A stretch of 64,000 bases of DNA from Centrapalus pauciflorus. Lineage: Eukaryota; Streptophyta; Magnoliopsida; Asterales; Asteraceae. Position numbers and translations under genes: made by a program. The notes under the pieces were generated by a model. The model worked only from the letters and a program-made list of their open reading frames with translations. It was not told the origin of the DNA and did no database searches. Shown in pieces: positions 12,430 to 24,921 of this stretch (position 1 is the first letter of the stretch; each line of letters starts with the position of its first letter). The stretch spans positions 186,001 to 250,000 of the forward strand of contig JAANYP010007127.1 in NCBI GenBank assembly GCA_020465985.1, read 5' to 3'.

Positions 12430-13032
12430 TGTAATGTCTGAACTCTACGGATCCATCTCGAAGTGACACCTTCCAACGAGTGTGGAATCCTCGTTAGCGG
12501 CTTGACGGATATATCACGCACACCGGAACACACAGACTACCACAGTGATAGACGTGAAACTTAGAACGCCCCGACACGATGATTCTCTCCTCACGAAACT
12601 CAATGATTGCAATCAAGTTCAAGATCGCCTTTTGCTAAGCGTCTCACCAATTCTGCAAAAGTCTAATAATTAATCGAATTAACCCTTAATTATATTGACA
12701 GATTCGATTTTGTCAAGGACAAATTCGAATCTGGCCCAAGGCCTATTCGAATTTGTCCTCCTAGACAAATTCGGATCCAGCCTAAATTCGAACTTCACCA
12801 TTCAAACTTATGTTTGAACTTATGTTTTATCTTATGTTTGATTTTATCTTTGAACCTTATGTTTAACTTCTTGTAATACATTACACCAAGTTCAAACATA
12901 CAAACAATCAATTATCAAACACACATAATCAAACATATATCCAACACTTGTTAATATCTAATATCAAGTAAATAGTCTTACACAAGATGTTATCTAACTT
13001 AGACTGCTATCGTCACACAGGATGTACTAACA
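12430..13032 (-). repeat. E1 5' LTR
   Basis: 603-bp partner of 53-645. It ends on the plus-strand right side with ATGTACTAACA. Flanked on the right by TATTC, against TATTT at the other end of the element. Confidence 0.92.
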
Positions 13033-13121
13033 TATTCGAACTTCCTCAAGTTCGAAAGTGTTAATTTAAATTAATTTTGAATTAAATTAATTGAGTTTTA
13101 AATTCAAACTTCTACGAAACA

Positions 13122-15973
13122 ATGACAAGTTTACAAAGGTTTATTGAGATGGACCATGAGGTCGGAAAGGCAAATTCTCCACCTAAGTTGATGAAATTGG
13201 AGGATAGTTATTGGTGGAAGGATAGGTTTGCCGACTTTGCTAAATTCAATGATATGAGAATGTGGATTTGTATTGACGAGGGATACGTTCCACCTACAAC
13301 AGAGGTTGAAGGCAGTCAACGCGTCTTGTCATATCAAAAGATGAAAGATGGTGATAAGAAGTTATATGAGGCCGAGAATCGAGCATTCTCGATCACTAGA
13401 ATGGCTTTACCTAAGGAGATCCTGCACACATTTCGCAATCAACGAACAGCAAAAGAGTTGTGGGATGCTTTGGAGAAAAGGTGTGAAGAAAATCCTAGAG
13501 TTAGGAAAGGTAGAATGGAAATGCTCAAGCAGCAGTTCGCGGCATTCAAAGCTTTAGAAAACGAAAAGCTGGATGAGACCATTACCAGATTCTATCATTT
13601 TTGACTGAGTTAGACAACCACGATGTTGAGTATAGTGAGTCAGAGAAGATTGTAAAAATTCTAGATGCTTTACCAGCCAAATATGGTTCTGATAAAGCAT
13701 GATGAATACAAGTTTGATACTCTAACTCTAGAAAAAGTCATAGGAACGCTGAGGGCCTATAACTTTGAATTGCTGAAGAAAGAACGGGATTATGACTAAG
13801 TACAGGATCCGGATATGTATTTTGGGAAGTCCAAACCTTCAGCCGCAAGTGAATTGAAGATGGCTACAGCATTCTTTATGGGTGAAACATCGACTCCGGT
13901 TGAAGTATATGTCTTAGGGAGCCGGGCTTTCTTAGGGTTCACTAGACCAAAAGAAAAGCCAACTCAGTCTGCATCAACATCTCAAGGATACTCAAAGATG
14001 CCGATGAGTGCAAAATCAACTGAAGACCATCTAAATCTGTTGGCTTCATTTGTGGCCGCTTATGCAGTTGCATTTAAAGGAAAATCAACGATCCTGCGCT
14101 ATGGGATGAGGATTATGATTAGGTGGATCCTGATGATTTAGAGGAGATGGAACTGCAATGGCAACTGGCCACAGTGACTCAGCGCGTTAAAAGATTCATC
14201 AAGAGGACGGGCAGAAATCTCAATGTCAGCAATAATAAAATTGGGTTTGATAAATCCAAAGTTAAGTGCTACAACTGCCAAGGGTTAGGACATTTCGCTA
14301 GAGAATGTCAGAGACCTAAACTTGAGAACTACCAGAACCAGCACTAGAATCAGTCTCAAGGGAGATATCAGCCTGGTAGTTCAAGCAATCAGGAAAACAT
14401 AGCTGCTCTGTTAACCAATGTCACATCTGACAGACAGCTCGATGGAACAAATGACTGGAGTACACATCTAGAGTCCAACGCTAGAGCCTTTATGGCTGAA
14501 GTAACGGAGACTGGAAGTGTTGGAGTAGAGGAAGAAACAAAGGATAAAGACCAAAATGATACAAGTCCTATGTTGGTAGAAAAGTCAGAAGATCAGACGA
14601 TTCTGGATTTCGCCGCACAGATGGCCAACGTGGAATCTGATCACGCAAAGGTAATTCTAAACTTCTCTACACTCCAAGACTTATGTGCTTTGTGTGCTAC
14701 GTCTAATGATAGATTAAACTTAGTACTAGAATCACATCAAAATCTAACTGCTCAAAATGAATCCTTAAAATCGGACAATGCTAGCCTCTTAGACATAAAG
14801 GAAGACCTTAGAAATAAGCCTAAGGAAGATGCACAAGATATCATAGCTCTAAAAGACAAGCTGAGTGAGCAGTGTGTTAGAATAGAACTAATGTATGAGC
14901 ATGTTGAGGCTTTGACCAAAGAGCTTCAGATCAAAGAGGTAGAGCTAGCTGAGTCTAAGGTTAAGGTAGCCGAGGTGAATAGTAAACTGTAAAAGTTTAG
15001 GAACTCATCACTGAAGCTAGGGAAGATCTTAGATGCACAGCGTCAGTCTAAGAAATCTGTAGGTTTAGGATATAATGAGAGTCCTCCACCTTTCAATGAT
15101 AACTATGTACCTCAGCCTCAGGATAAGACTGATAAACCAGTTGAATCAGAGGTTGCATCTGAACCTGTGTCTGAAATTGTTAAGGATAAAGAAACTAAGG
15201 TGACTAGTAACAATGTCAAGATTAAGAAGGTTAAATTTGTGCCATCTTCTAGTGATAAGCTTGTAGGAGAAGCCACAATTGACTTTAATAATCAGCAAGA
15301 GGAAACAGTCACTGTAGTTGAGACAAAAGAACATGACACTATTGAGACACCTAAATCAAAGGGCACGCATAAGAAGTCAATTGACAAAATTTCGTGTTTT
15401 AGATGTCATGAAAAGGGACATGTTGCTTCTAGTTCTCCACATAGGAAGGTAGACTCTACACCTAAAACTGGAAAACCGGAACAACATAAACCTTCTCCAA
15501 GTGTAGCAAGCACAAGTGGTTCTCATAACACCGAGAAAATTGTGTAAGCCACACCTAAGACTGCTGTGAAACAAACACCTGTGTCAGGTAGACCAAACGA
15601 AGTGATTAGGACTAATTCACCGAATAGAGTCCCTAATCAATCCAGGTCAGGACCACAACAAATTTATAGGAGTATTACACCTAGAAGAGCTTACACTTCG
15701 GTTATGTCACACACTCCTGTAAGACATCAAACACCAGGTAGAGCTCAGGGATATCACTCGGAAATGCCTTATAATCTAAATTATTCAAGAGCTCCAAAGC
15801 AAATGCCTACACAAAGGCGGAGAGTGAACTTAAATCACTCTGCACCACAACAGGCTCTAAATCAAACACCCAAGTCACCTGAAAGGAGAGATGGGTATTT
15901 AAAAGAGTTCAAGTATGTGGACGAGAATGGTATTACCAAGTCAGTTATGGTTTGGGTTCCCCGTGATAACTAA
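13122..15973 (+). pseudogene. gag: E2 gag, broken
   Basis: Starts MTSLQRFIEMDHEV, like the other copies. The UBN2-type capsid core is readable to about 13600. A frame change falls at about 13604, then a deletion near 13680, a stop at about 13798, and another frame change near 14110. Knuckle 1 (CYNCQGLGHFARECQRP) is at about 14266-14315. The coiled-coil region spans about 14640-15020. Knuckle 2 is damaged: CFRCHEKGHVASSSP has lost its last Cys. The basic tail ends VPRDN before TAA. Length is close to the 958 codons of E4. Nucleic-acid binding would be impaired by the Cys loss. Confidence 0.87.
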
Positions 15974-15994
15974 CCTCTTTTCTTTCATGTGCAA

Positions 15995-18900
15995 GAGATA
16001 ACTATAGGTCCTAACAACAAGTGGTTCGTCGACAGTGGTTGCTCTAGGCACATGATTGGGGAAAGAAGTCTACTCGCAGACTTCAAGGGAGGGAATAAGG
16101 GATTTGTATCATTCGCTGGAAATAAAGGAGGAAATATCACGGTACTGGAGTGGTCACTAATGGGACTATCAAACTTGATCAAGATTACCACGTTGATAAA
16201 CTTGTTCATAATCTAATTAGTGTATCTCAAATCTGTGATAAGAAGAACTCAGTACTTTTCACTGATACTGAGGCGTTAGTGCTAAAACCGGGATTTAAAG
16301 TACCTGAAGAGTGGATACTGATGAGAGCCCCAAGGAAGAATGACTTGTACATGATAGACATGAATAAATGGGAATCTTCGATTGGACCAATATGTCTACT
16401 ATCTAATGCTTCAGAGACCGAATCTGTTTTATGGCACAGACGCATGGCACACTTGCACCCGAGAAAAACGAATTACATTACTAAAAATGGACTGGTGCAA
16501 GGTGTCCCAATGAAGAGTTTTCCGTTTGAAGACAAGTGTGTACCGTGCAAGAAACGCAAACAACACAAGAAGTCACACAAGTCCAAGACTCATAATTCTA
16601 TAGCTGACACGTTCGATTTGTTGCATATGGACCTGTTCGGACCAATCAACAAAAGGAGTATAGGTGGTAATTGGTATTGTTTAGTTATTACTAATGACTA
16701 CTCATGATTTTCTTGGGTTTCTTTTAAGATACGAAGGACGAGACAGCTCCCAAGCTAATCGGGTTCTTAGACCAAGTGGAAAACTCCTATGGGACGCGAG
16801 TAAAACGTATCAGGAGTGATAACAGAATGAAATTCAAGAACACAATAATTGGTGTATATTGCCTCTCAAAGGGCATAGTGCATCAATTTAGTGCACCATA
16901 TGAGCCACAACAATGGCAGAACGGAAAAACAGGACTTTGATTGAGGCAGCAAGGAACATGCTCTTGGATTCAAAGCTTCCTACCATGTTTTGGGGGGGAG
17001 GCAGTGAATACCACATGTCATGTTTTAAAACCTGTCCTTAACGTCAAATCACTGAACAAAACCTGTTATGAAGTTTTGAATAAAATGCCACCAAATTTAA
17101 CTGGCTTCGAACCATTTGGCGTACCATGTTGTACGTTAATGAAAACAAAACATCAACCTAAGTTTGGTGAAAAGGCTGACGAAGGATATTTCTTAGGTTA
17201 TGTGCAGAACTCACCAAATAAAAGGGTTTTTAACAAATCAAATGGTACAGTAGAGATTGTGTATAACATTGATGTAACAAGTTATACACATGAATCCCAA
17301 ACTGGTCCGGAATGAATTTTTGATTAGGACAAACTGTTTGAATCATTTAACATTCCTTTTGGATGGAAATGCAGGTACAATCGAACAGGACTTGTCGTCA
17401 TTAAATCTGAATGACGAGGGTCAAAGCTTTCCGAGGACGACCTTTCCATCAACTTCTAAGCCTACAACAACTGAAGATAGATCTCCAGCAGAGAATGATT
17501 CTGAGGTGCCTACAAAGGAAAATCAGACAACAAACTCTAACTGTGAAGACAGTGTTCCTGAGAAAGAAAATGTAGAGTCTGAAGTCGTTCCCCCGTTAGG
17601 TGAGATAGGATCAAATTTAGGAGATAATCTTAGGGTTGACGAGATAGAAACATCGAGGATTAATAAGAATCATCCGATTGAGAGCATCATAGGAAATCCA
17701 AATCCTAGTGTGAGGACTAGGAGTAGTTTGAATAACAACATAGTGTTGTTGTCGATGATCAATGACTCCGAGGCCTTCCATACTTGCTTATATTCATGTT
17801 TCATCTCGCAAGTAGAGTCGAAGAATGTGCAAATGGCACTGAGAGACAACTCTAGGGTTGAAGCGATGCAGGAAGAACTGTCACAATTCAGGAAACTTAA
17901 AGTGTGGGAGTTAGTTCCATTACCTCGAGGAGAAGTTGCAATAGGAACCAAGTGGGTTTTTAAGTGCAAGAGAGATGATCGGAGTATAGTGACTCGCAAC
18001 AAGGCAAGGCTTGTCGTAAAGGGTTTCAACCAAGAGGAAGGAATCGATTACAATGAAGTATTTGCGCCAGTAGCAAGGCTTGAGGCAATCCGTTTGTTTC
18101 TAGCTTTTGTTTCTTTCAAAGGATTTAAAGTCTATCAGCTAGACGTTAAGAGTGCTTTTCTCTATGGCAAAGTGAAGGAACTGGTGTATGTGGTACAACC
18201 GCCCGGGTTTACAGATCCAAAGTTTCCAGATAGAATGTATTGTTTAGATAAGGCTTTATATGAACTACATCAAGCACCAAGGGCGTGGTACGAGACTCTA
18301 TCTACTCATCTTTTAGACAACGGGTTTCAAAGAGGGAGAATTGATAGTACGTTGTTTGTGAAGAGGAAAGGTGAACATTTCATCTTGTTACAAGTGCACG
18401 TCGATCATATCATTTTCGGGTCATCAGACGAGCATATGTGCAAAGACTTTGAGAAGGTGATGAAGTCTAAGTTTGAGATGAGTGTTATGGGTGAGTTCAA
18501 CTTCTTTCTGGGTTTGCAAGTTGAGGAGAGGAAGGAGGGTATGTTTATCCATCAGACGAAGTATGTCTACGATATTTTAGAGCGCTTCGGGATGGAAGGA
18601 ACCAAGCTGACAGCTCACTTTAGCACGCTGATTCAAGTGAATCATAATCTAGGACCGGGGTACAGAAAGTGATATCGATGTGGATCCGACGTTATATCAG
18701 GCCATGATTGGATAACTTATGTATTTAAGTACTTCTAGACCTGACATAATGTTTGTTGTGTGTATTTGTGCTAGGTTTCAAGCTAACCCAAATAAGATAC
18801 AATGAAAGCTGTGAAGCGGATTCTGAGATACCTCAAGTCGAAACTGAAGCTGGGATTTTGGTATCACACGAATGGTGATCTGGAATTGGAAGCTTTCAAA

Positions 18901-19353
18901 GATTCAGATTATGGAGGGTGCAGCTTGAATCGCAATCCAACAACTGGAGGTTGTCAGTTCCTTTAAGGGAGACTCGTTTTCTGTCAATGCAAGAAACAGA
19001 CTTCGGTAGTCGTGTCAACGTGCGAGGCCGAATATGTTGCAGCTGGCAGTTGCTGTTCATAGGTTTTGTGGATACAACAACAATTGCGGGATTACGGTTT
19101 GACTTATACTCGTACTCCTATTAGGATAGATAACGAGTCTACTATTGCTATAAACAATAATCCAGTTAAACACAATAAAACGAATCACATAGACATAAGA
19201 CACCATTTTATACGTGATTTTGCTGAAAAGAATTTAATTAAGCTGGTAAAAGTGGCAACGGAAGATAATAATGCTGATTTATTTACCAAAGCTTTTGATA
19301 AGTCACGTTTTGAGTTGTTAGTTCAACTAAATGGCATGCGTAATCCAGAGTAG
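15995..19353 (+). pseudogene. pol: E2 pol (PR-INT-RT-RNase H), broken
   Basis: Protease motif WFVDSGCSRHM at about 16020. The zinc region has HRRMAHLH and CVPC at about 16435-16550. The integrase core is split by stops near 16707 and frame losses around 16730-16940. RT contains VYQLDVKSAFLYG (about 18130), but the catalytic YVDD is read as HVDH (about 18400), replacing a catalytic Asp. RNase H is broken near 18670-18970 and ends MRNPE at 19353. It follows gag in the same frame after a TAA, with CAA instead of the CAG of the border acceptor. Clearly non-functional. Confidence 0.9.
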
Positions 19354-21264
19354 TTGACCTTAGTAGAATTTATTTCATATTATACCTGTAATTTTTCTTA
19401 CTTTTAATAGTAAGTTCAGTAGCTAAGTAGAATTTCTTTCCTTTTATATAGAATATTAGAAAATGAGTTAAGTCTTAGATACATAGGTTAAAAGTGATGA
19501 AAATTAGCACAGTCGATACAATCTCTAAGTTTTAAGCTTTCACACATAATGCACCTTAAAATCTAAGTGATATACATTTTCTAGTTTGATGTGTTGGTAG
19601 GCATAATACACAAGGGAATCTCAAGGCTTATAAAATATTCACGAAAAAGTCATAAGTGTAACTAATTAGATGTATGACCAAAGGGTCTTAATTTTTATGT
19701 TAGAAACATACAGATAATGATTCTAAATGAGATATGCAAATTTTCTGGGGGATGTATAGCCACGTCAGATACATCTTGAAGAAAAGAAAAGAAATAGAAA
19801 AATCTTGATAGTAAATTGAGAGTCAAAACAAGTAACTTTGTTGTACGTAAGTACAGACCTGTTGCCTCTGGTTTGACTCGAGTTAGCAAGAAAAGTCGCT
19901 TTGTTGTACGTCAGTACATACCTGTCACCGCTGTCTTGCTAGCTTTAAAAGAATAATCATAAGCTGTAAGACAAACTAAGACACTCTGTTGTATGTGAAT
20001 ACAGAACTGTGTCCGACGTTTGCCTTTTAAAGAAAATTTGCAATCATAAAAGTATGTCTAAGTCTGAGATATGTAAGGTAGTTTCTTGATAAATAAAAAG
20101 GCCAATGGATATTCCAAAGTGTAACATGTTTAAAGGGAAAATAATACCAACAATTGCGTAGAAATGTGTGTCATGACAAACAATCAAGGAATCAAAAATT
20201 CCTAAGTGTGAGAGTGTAATACTGAAAGTTCGTACTCGATACCGATATCTGATTGAACCTTTCTTTGACTTTCTCGCCAAAAAATATTCTGATAGTATAG
20301 GTTGTACGATTTTAAAATTATTTTTGACTAATTCAAGTTTATTTTTTATTCAAAATTTTATTTTATTCTATTTTATTTATCTTTTAGGAAAAAGGTCAAA
20401 GTTACTAACGATGCATATTTGGTTGAATAAACAAACATTGCATGAAAATCAAATGCTTAGTGTAATTAATTTTGCAAAGTTTGGTTCCGTTACTCGAAAA
20501 AGTTGGAAAAAGTTGAATTTTTTTCAAGGATTTTCAAAATTTTCATTTATATTCGAATTCAAGACAGATTCGAATTAAAATTCGAATCTGTCAGAGAATT
20601 CATGTTTATGTGCAAGTTCGAAGGTGGTTAGTATTTAAAGGTCAACAGTGACTCATTAATGTCACCTACTTTCGATTTTGATAATTCGAACTTGCTTACC
20701 AGCGATTTCGAACTGGTTCTCGAGTTTACCGATTTTGATTTTTTCACTATTTCTCGAAGTTTTGTCCACTTGTGTTCGAATCTACCTACAAATCTAGGTA
20801 TAAACATCAGTATTATACAAGATTTCGGTATCCTAGGACTCATTTATAGCAAAAAAAAATTGACAAATTTTTAAGTTTTTAGGGTTTAAACTTTGTGATT
20901 CAAAATCACAAGTTTCAACCGGTAAAACTTCAAATAAATTACATATATCTTCGAATAGAACCTAATAGGACTAGTTAATATTATTTTCTAAGTCTAATGG
21001 GGTTAAAATTATGGATTTGTGTTTGAAAGTGACCGAATTCGAAGATGTTCATCATCTTCGAATTTGTCAGGAAATTCGAATTTGTCAACATACTCGAATT
21101 CAGTCAAATTCGAACATGTCCTTCGAATTTATTATTAAAGTCGAAATGTTTGAATAATTTTAACTTCAAACTTGTACAAATTTGAATGTGTTGCGTTTTG
21201 GACTTATGGAAGTTCAAAATAAAATAAATTCGAAATTAAACAAGATTCAATTTTAATTTTCGCT
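19354..21264 (+). other. E2 pol-ORF2 spacer
   Basis: About 1.9 kb, no coding potential. It holds the stem-loop module (19747-20028), a T/A-rich TTTTATT tract (about 20340-20385) and clusters of TTCGAATTTG-type motifs (about 20550-20790 and 21035-21150) before ORF2. Confidence 0.75.
19747..20028 (+). promoter_or_regulatory. E2 spacer stem-loop module
   Basis: GGGGG followed by GATGTAT (19751-19757) pairing with ATACATC (19769-19775), then hairpins centred on TGTAC-GTAA-GTACA and TGTAC-GTCA-GTACA. The second has outer arms GTTAGCAAGA / TCTTGCTAGC. A third hairpin has GACAC / GTGTC and GACAAAC / GTTTGC arms. Same order as in the other copies. Confidence 0.65.
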
Positions 21265-21293
21265 TCTAATATATGTTATTGTTATATGTGCAG
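21265..21293 (+). promoter_or_regulatory. E2 candidate 3' splice site before ORF2
   Basis: TCTAAT, then a T-rich stretch ending TATGTGCAG, then AT and the ORF2 ATG at 21296. Confidence 0.6.
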
Positions 21294-21295
21294 AT

Positions 21296-24295
21296 ATGGT
21301 TGAAAGGGCATTTTTCCAAAAGCATAACATGGTAATATCGCCAGATAGGGAGCTTCTCGAAGCTCATGCCTTTAGGCAAATGGTGGAGTTTCTAGCACAC
21401 TCAAGGGTTTCTTATGCCCTATCACATAATGTGCAAATAATATTGACATATGTTAGGCAAATCTGGGATCACTTACAGGTTAATTGTACGGTGACGCCGA
21501 CAGTTTTAAGGACAAGGGTTGGCGGGCAGCCAATAGTGTATTCTGCTGATATGCTTCGTCAAGTTTTGCAGCTAGGGACTGTAGAACAAGAGGCAGGGCC
21601 AATCGATTTCACGTTGAACATAAGGCAAGCAGCCTTCCTGCGCATGGGTTATGGACTAGATATAGCTAAAGCTTCTTATATAAAGAGTGGTTTGATAGGC
21701 CAGTGGAGGTACTTGGCGCACGTGATTATGGTGTGCTTTGCATCGAAAAAGACGGGCTTTGACTATATAGTATTCAAGATGCAGTCGGCTATGATTGCCT
21801 TGGTGTATAGTAAGAGTTTTAGCTACTCTAAAATATTTATTGCGGAGTTTGTACATCAGATAACGGCTCCAGCGCGCGAAAGATTCTTGATGTATCCGTG
21901 CTTTGTGATTATGCGGATTCGACATTTTTTTGCGAAATCAGCCATAGCTTCCAGATATTCAAAGTGTGGTAGTTATTGATAAACGCATTTTTGCTGACTG
22001 CCAGTCACACAATGCCCGTAGGTCTGAGCAGATCAGAGCATTTGATGCACCTCTCTTTGGTGCAGTGGTAGATCCAGAGTTTGTGGCCCCAGAAGGGAAG
22101 AACTGGGCTGGAGAAGGGCCTCAGCCGCAGCCAGTGCAGCAACAGCAAAAACAGCCTCAGCAACAGCAATGACCTCCACCGCAACCGAGAAGAAGATAAA
22201 GAGCTATAGCAAGTCAAACTCAGGCATCCAGGCCTTCAACAAGCAGAGTACAAGAGTCATCGGCAGTAGGTCCATCGTTGGATACTGCGGGCTCCTCAGG
22301 AGTGACCCCAGAAGTTGATCCTCGAGTATAGACTCTAGTGGAAATTTGGGCTCATGGTTATTAGGCACAACAAGATATTGCCGCTGAGCTAATTGATACT
22401 ATCTTGGAGCCTCCAGATTATTACAATGATCTTATGAGAGACGTCGACGAATATCAACCTCCCGAGGATGAGGAAATGGAATCTGAGATCCAGGATCAAA
22501 GAGAAGCTAAGGTAGAGGGTCAAGTGATGACCACTTCAGAATCGGAGTCTGAGGAAGTTGAAGAGGTAGAAGTAGCAGTAGAATCGGTTGATCCATCTGT
22601 TCGAATAGGTAGATACGGATCAAGAATTGTGGTCAATGAAAAAGAGGAAGAAAAGTGAGTGGCTAGAGAATCAGATGATGATGATTCTGATTATGAAGCA
22701 GAAGATCCGACTCCTCTCGTGCCAAGGCAAAGGGCGAAAAGGCACAGATTCATGTAGGGAGCTTCATCCACTTCTTCTCCAGAGACTGAAACTCCAGCTG
22801 TTCAGCCATCCATCCAACCATCCATCACGCCATCACCAATTACATCCATTCCATCCACATCGTCCACATTCACTGAAAACCAGCGTTTTACAGAGCTGAG
22901 GAGCAAAGTGGATTTCCAAACAGTCCAAAACTTCCAGCTTACCAAAGCAGTCAACGAACTTCAAGCGCATAACGCCAGACTTGATCAGGAGAATGCAGAA
23001 CTGAAAAAAACTGTTACTGATCAAGCTTCTGAGATCAACACAATGAAGTCCCTCCTCGACCAGTTAATGAAAAATCTTCAAGCTCAGGGGGAGACAAGCT
23101 GCAAAGAAACTGAAGCGATAAGGAGAGAGGATGATGACTACAATGATCCCGAGGCAAGAAAAGAAAGTGAGCTAGCAGATTTTCTAACTGCTCAGCTGCA
23201 ATAATTCAGGGGGAGCCAGGTCAGTCTACTGCGATGGAAGGTGCTGAAGGTGAAGCTTCAAAGTCTATTGAGAGCGAAATGATTGAGGCTTTGATGGATA
23301 TTGAAGAGGAAGAAATAGTATTTGATTTTGAAGATGATGTTGAAGATTTGGAGGAAGGGGAGTTTGTGCCTGAAGACATAAGTGATTGGAAGTCTGATGA
23401 GGAGGTGATGGAAGATGAAGATGACAATGTTAATGAAGTGATCATTCATTCATAGCCTATCACTGAGAAGTATGTGCATAACAATCAAAATGTGATTGAT
23501 GTTGATGAGATTAAGTTGACCTCCGTAGAAGATTCAGAACTGGAAGAAGCTGAGAAAGAACCAACCAGAGCTGAATTGTTAAATCTGTGGTTCCGAAAGG
23601 AAGAGAAGAAGACAGAGCCATAGATGAAAAGGAGGATGAGAGTGCCAGGTTCCGAAAACCTATCAGGTGGAATTATTAGCTGGTTCTTTGACAGGGATCT
23701 GCAACTATTTTTATTAAAGAGAAGAGACGGACTCCAATACCTGAGGCGAACGCTTAAAGTGTTTAACACACTGCCAAAGGTAGAAGTGAAGGAGTTACCC
23801 TGGAAAGAGTTGATTAACATTGGTGACGACCTCTAAGATGAGGTTAATGCAAAAATAATCAGAAAAGAGGGCAGATCCGGAAAGTTTGAAAGACTCAAGT
23901 CGAGGTCGGGCAAAAGAGTGTAGGATGAGTCAAGAAAAGATCCTCACACGGGAAGACCATGGGCTAAAATGGTTTACAAACCTGTCAGATGTTTGAAGAA
24001 GGTGCCACTGAAGTCTATGCCACAAGATGTACTCAGAAACATGAAGTGGTGGTACATAGACAATGAAACAGCTGAAGCAATAATGGATGATTTAGAAGAC
24101 AAAGTAATTTTGAGAGTATATGATCCGTTGCACCTAATAAATCTATCTAAGGATGACCTACAAAAGCTGCACGATCAGCCTATCTTCTTTCATGAAGGCT
24201 GGAGATCTGAGGCTAGGAAATTCCAAAAGAAGGTTAGAGTATGTATAGATTTAGGATTATACGCAGGTAGTAGCGTATATAGTTCGAGTACTTAG
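21296..24295 (+). pseudogene. E2 ORF2 (env-position ORF), broken
   Basis: About 1000 codons of homology to ORF2 of E4. The N-terminal domain reads cleanly from 21296 to about 21930, containing VRQIWDHLQVNCTVTP and MGYGLDIAKASY. A frame change follows near 21940, then a Gln-rich linker, stops near 22170, 22330 and 22360, acidic stretches, a frame change near 22640, a degraded basic patch (about 22720-22760), the coiled coil (about 22900-23090) and a second acidic stretch (about 23270-23450). The C-terminal domain with KWWYIDNET and VYDPLHLINLS ends in SSST and TAG at 24295. No signal peptide or membrane helix seen. Function unknown. Confidence 0.82.
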
Positions 24296-24325
24296 ACAAA
24301 ATGTGAATATTTAGAAGCTATCATC

Positions 24326-24334
24326 AAGGTGGAG
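24326..24334 (+). promoter_or_regulatory. E2 polypurine tract
   Basis: AAGGTGGAG two bases before the 3' LTR. One G of the usual AAGGGGGAG has become T. Confidence 0.75.
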
Positions 24335-24336
24335 TC

Positions 24337-24921
24337 TGTTAGTACATGCTGTGTGACGATAGAAGTCTAAGTATAGATAGCATTTTGTGTAAGCCAATTT
24401 ACTTGATATTGGATATTAACAAGTGTTTGATATATGTAAGATTATATATGTTTGATACTAATTGTATGTATGTTTGAACTAGGTGTAATGTATTATAGTA
24501 AGGTCAAACATAAGTTGAAAGATAAGTTCAAACATAAGTTCAAAGTAAGCTCAAACATAAGTTTGAAGGCTTAAGTTCGAATTGGTTAAGAGAACAAGTT
24601 CGAAAAAGGCCTTGGTCCAAGTTCGAACTTGTCCTAGACAAAGTCGAACCAGTAAGTATAATTAAGGGTTAACTCGATTAATTATGAGACTTTTGCAGAT
24701 TTTCAGAGAGATTAAGCAAAAGGGCGATCTCGAACTTGCTAGCAATCAGAGAGTTTCGTGTGGGGAGAATCATCGTGTTGGGACGATTCGTTGTTCATCT
24801 ATCACCGTGCTAGTCTCCGTGTTTCGGTGTGCGTGGTCTTTCCTTCAAGACACTAACGAGGATTCCGAACTCGTTGGAAGGTGTCGCGTCAAGATAAGAT
24901 CCGTAGAGAGCAGACCTTACA
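24337..24921 (+). repeat. E2 3' LTR
   Basis: 585 bp, from TGTTAGTACATG to ACCTTACA. Closest in sequence style to the E1 LTRs. Contains a run of ATAAGTTCAAAC-type units (about 24505-24570) and TTCGAA motifs. AGTATAATTAAGGG near 24655 may include a TATA box. Confidence 0.88.

Larger units (their letters stand above)
53..13032 (-). mobile_element. E1: complete but decayed Ty1/copia (SIRE-like) element
   Basis: Minus-strand LTR retrotransposon of about 13 kb, bounded by direct LTRs at 53-645 and 12430-13032 that start TG and end CA. In element orientation it carries LTR, tRNA-Met primer site, leader, gag, pol, spacer, ORF2, polypurine tract and LTR. All three coding regions have stops and frameshifts. 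By eye the two LTRs differ by about 34 substitutions plus a few short indels, so this is an old insertion, far older than E4. It lies in the leader of E2, a member of the same family in opposite orientation. The SIRE/Maximus assignment rests on gag/pol motifs and on the extra ORF downstream of pol. Confidence 0.92.
13033..24921 (+). mobile_element. E2: Ty1/copia (SIRE-like) element, main part
   Basis: Plus-strand copy running from the residual leader (13033-13121) through gag, pol, spacer, ORF2 and polypurine tract to a 3' LTR ending at 24921. Its 5' LTR lies outside the window to the left, and E1 interrupts its leader. Every gene is broken. The 3' LTR abuts a minus-strand gypsy pol sequence that is cut mid-domain, so E2 inserted into element G. 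The right flank begins CTTTT; the other duplication copy is not in the window. Confidence 0.88.
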
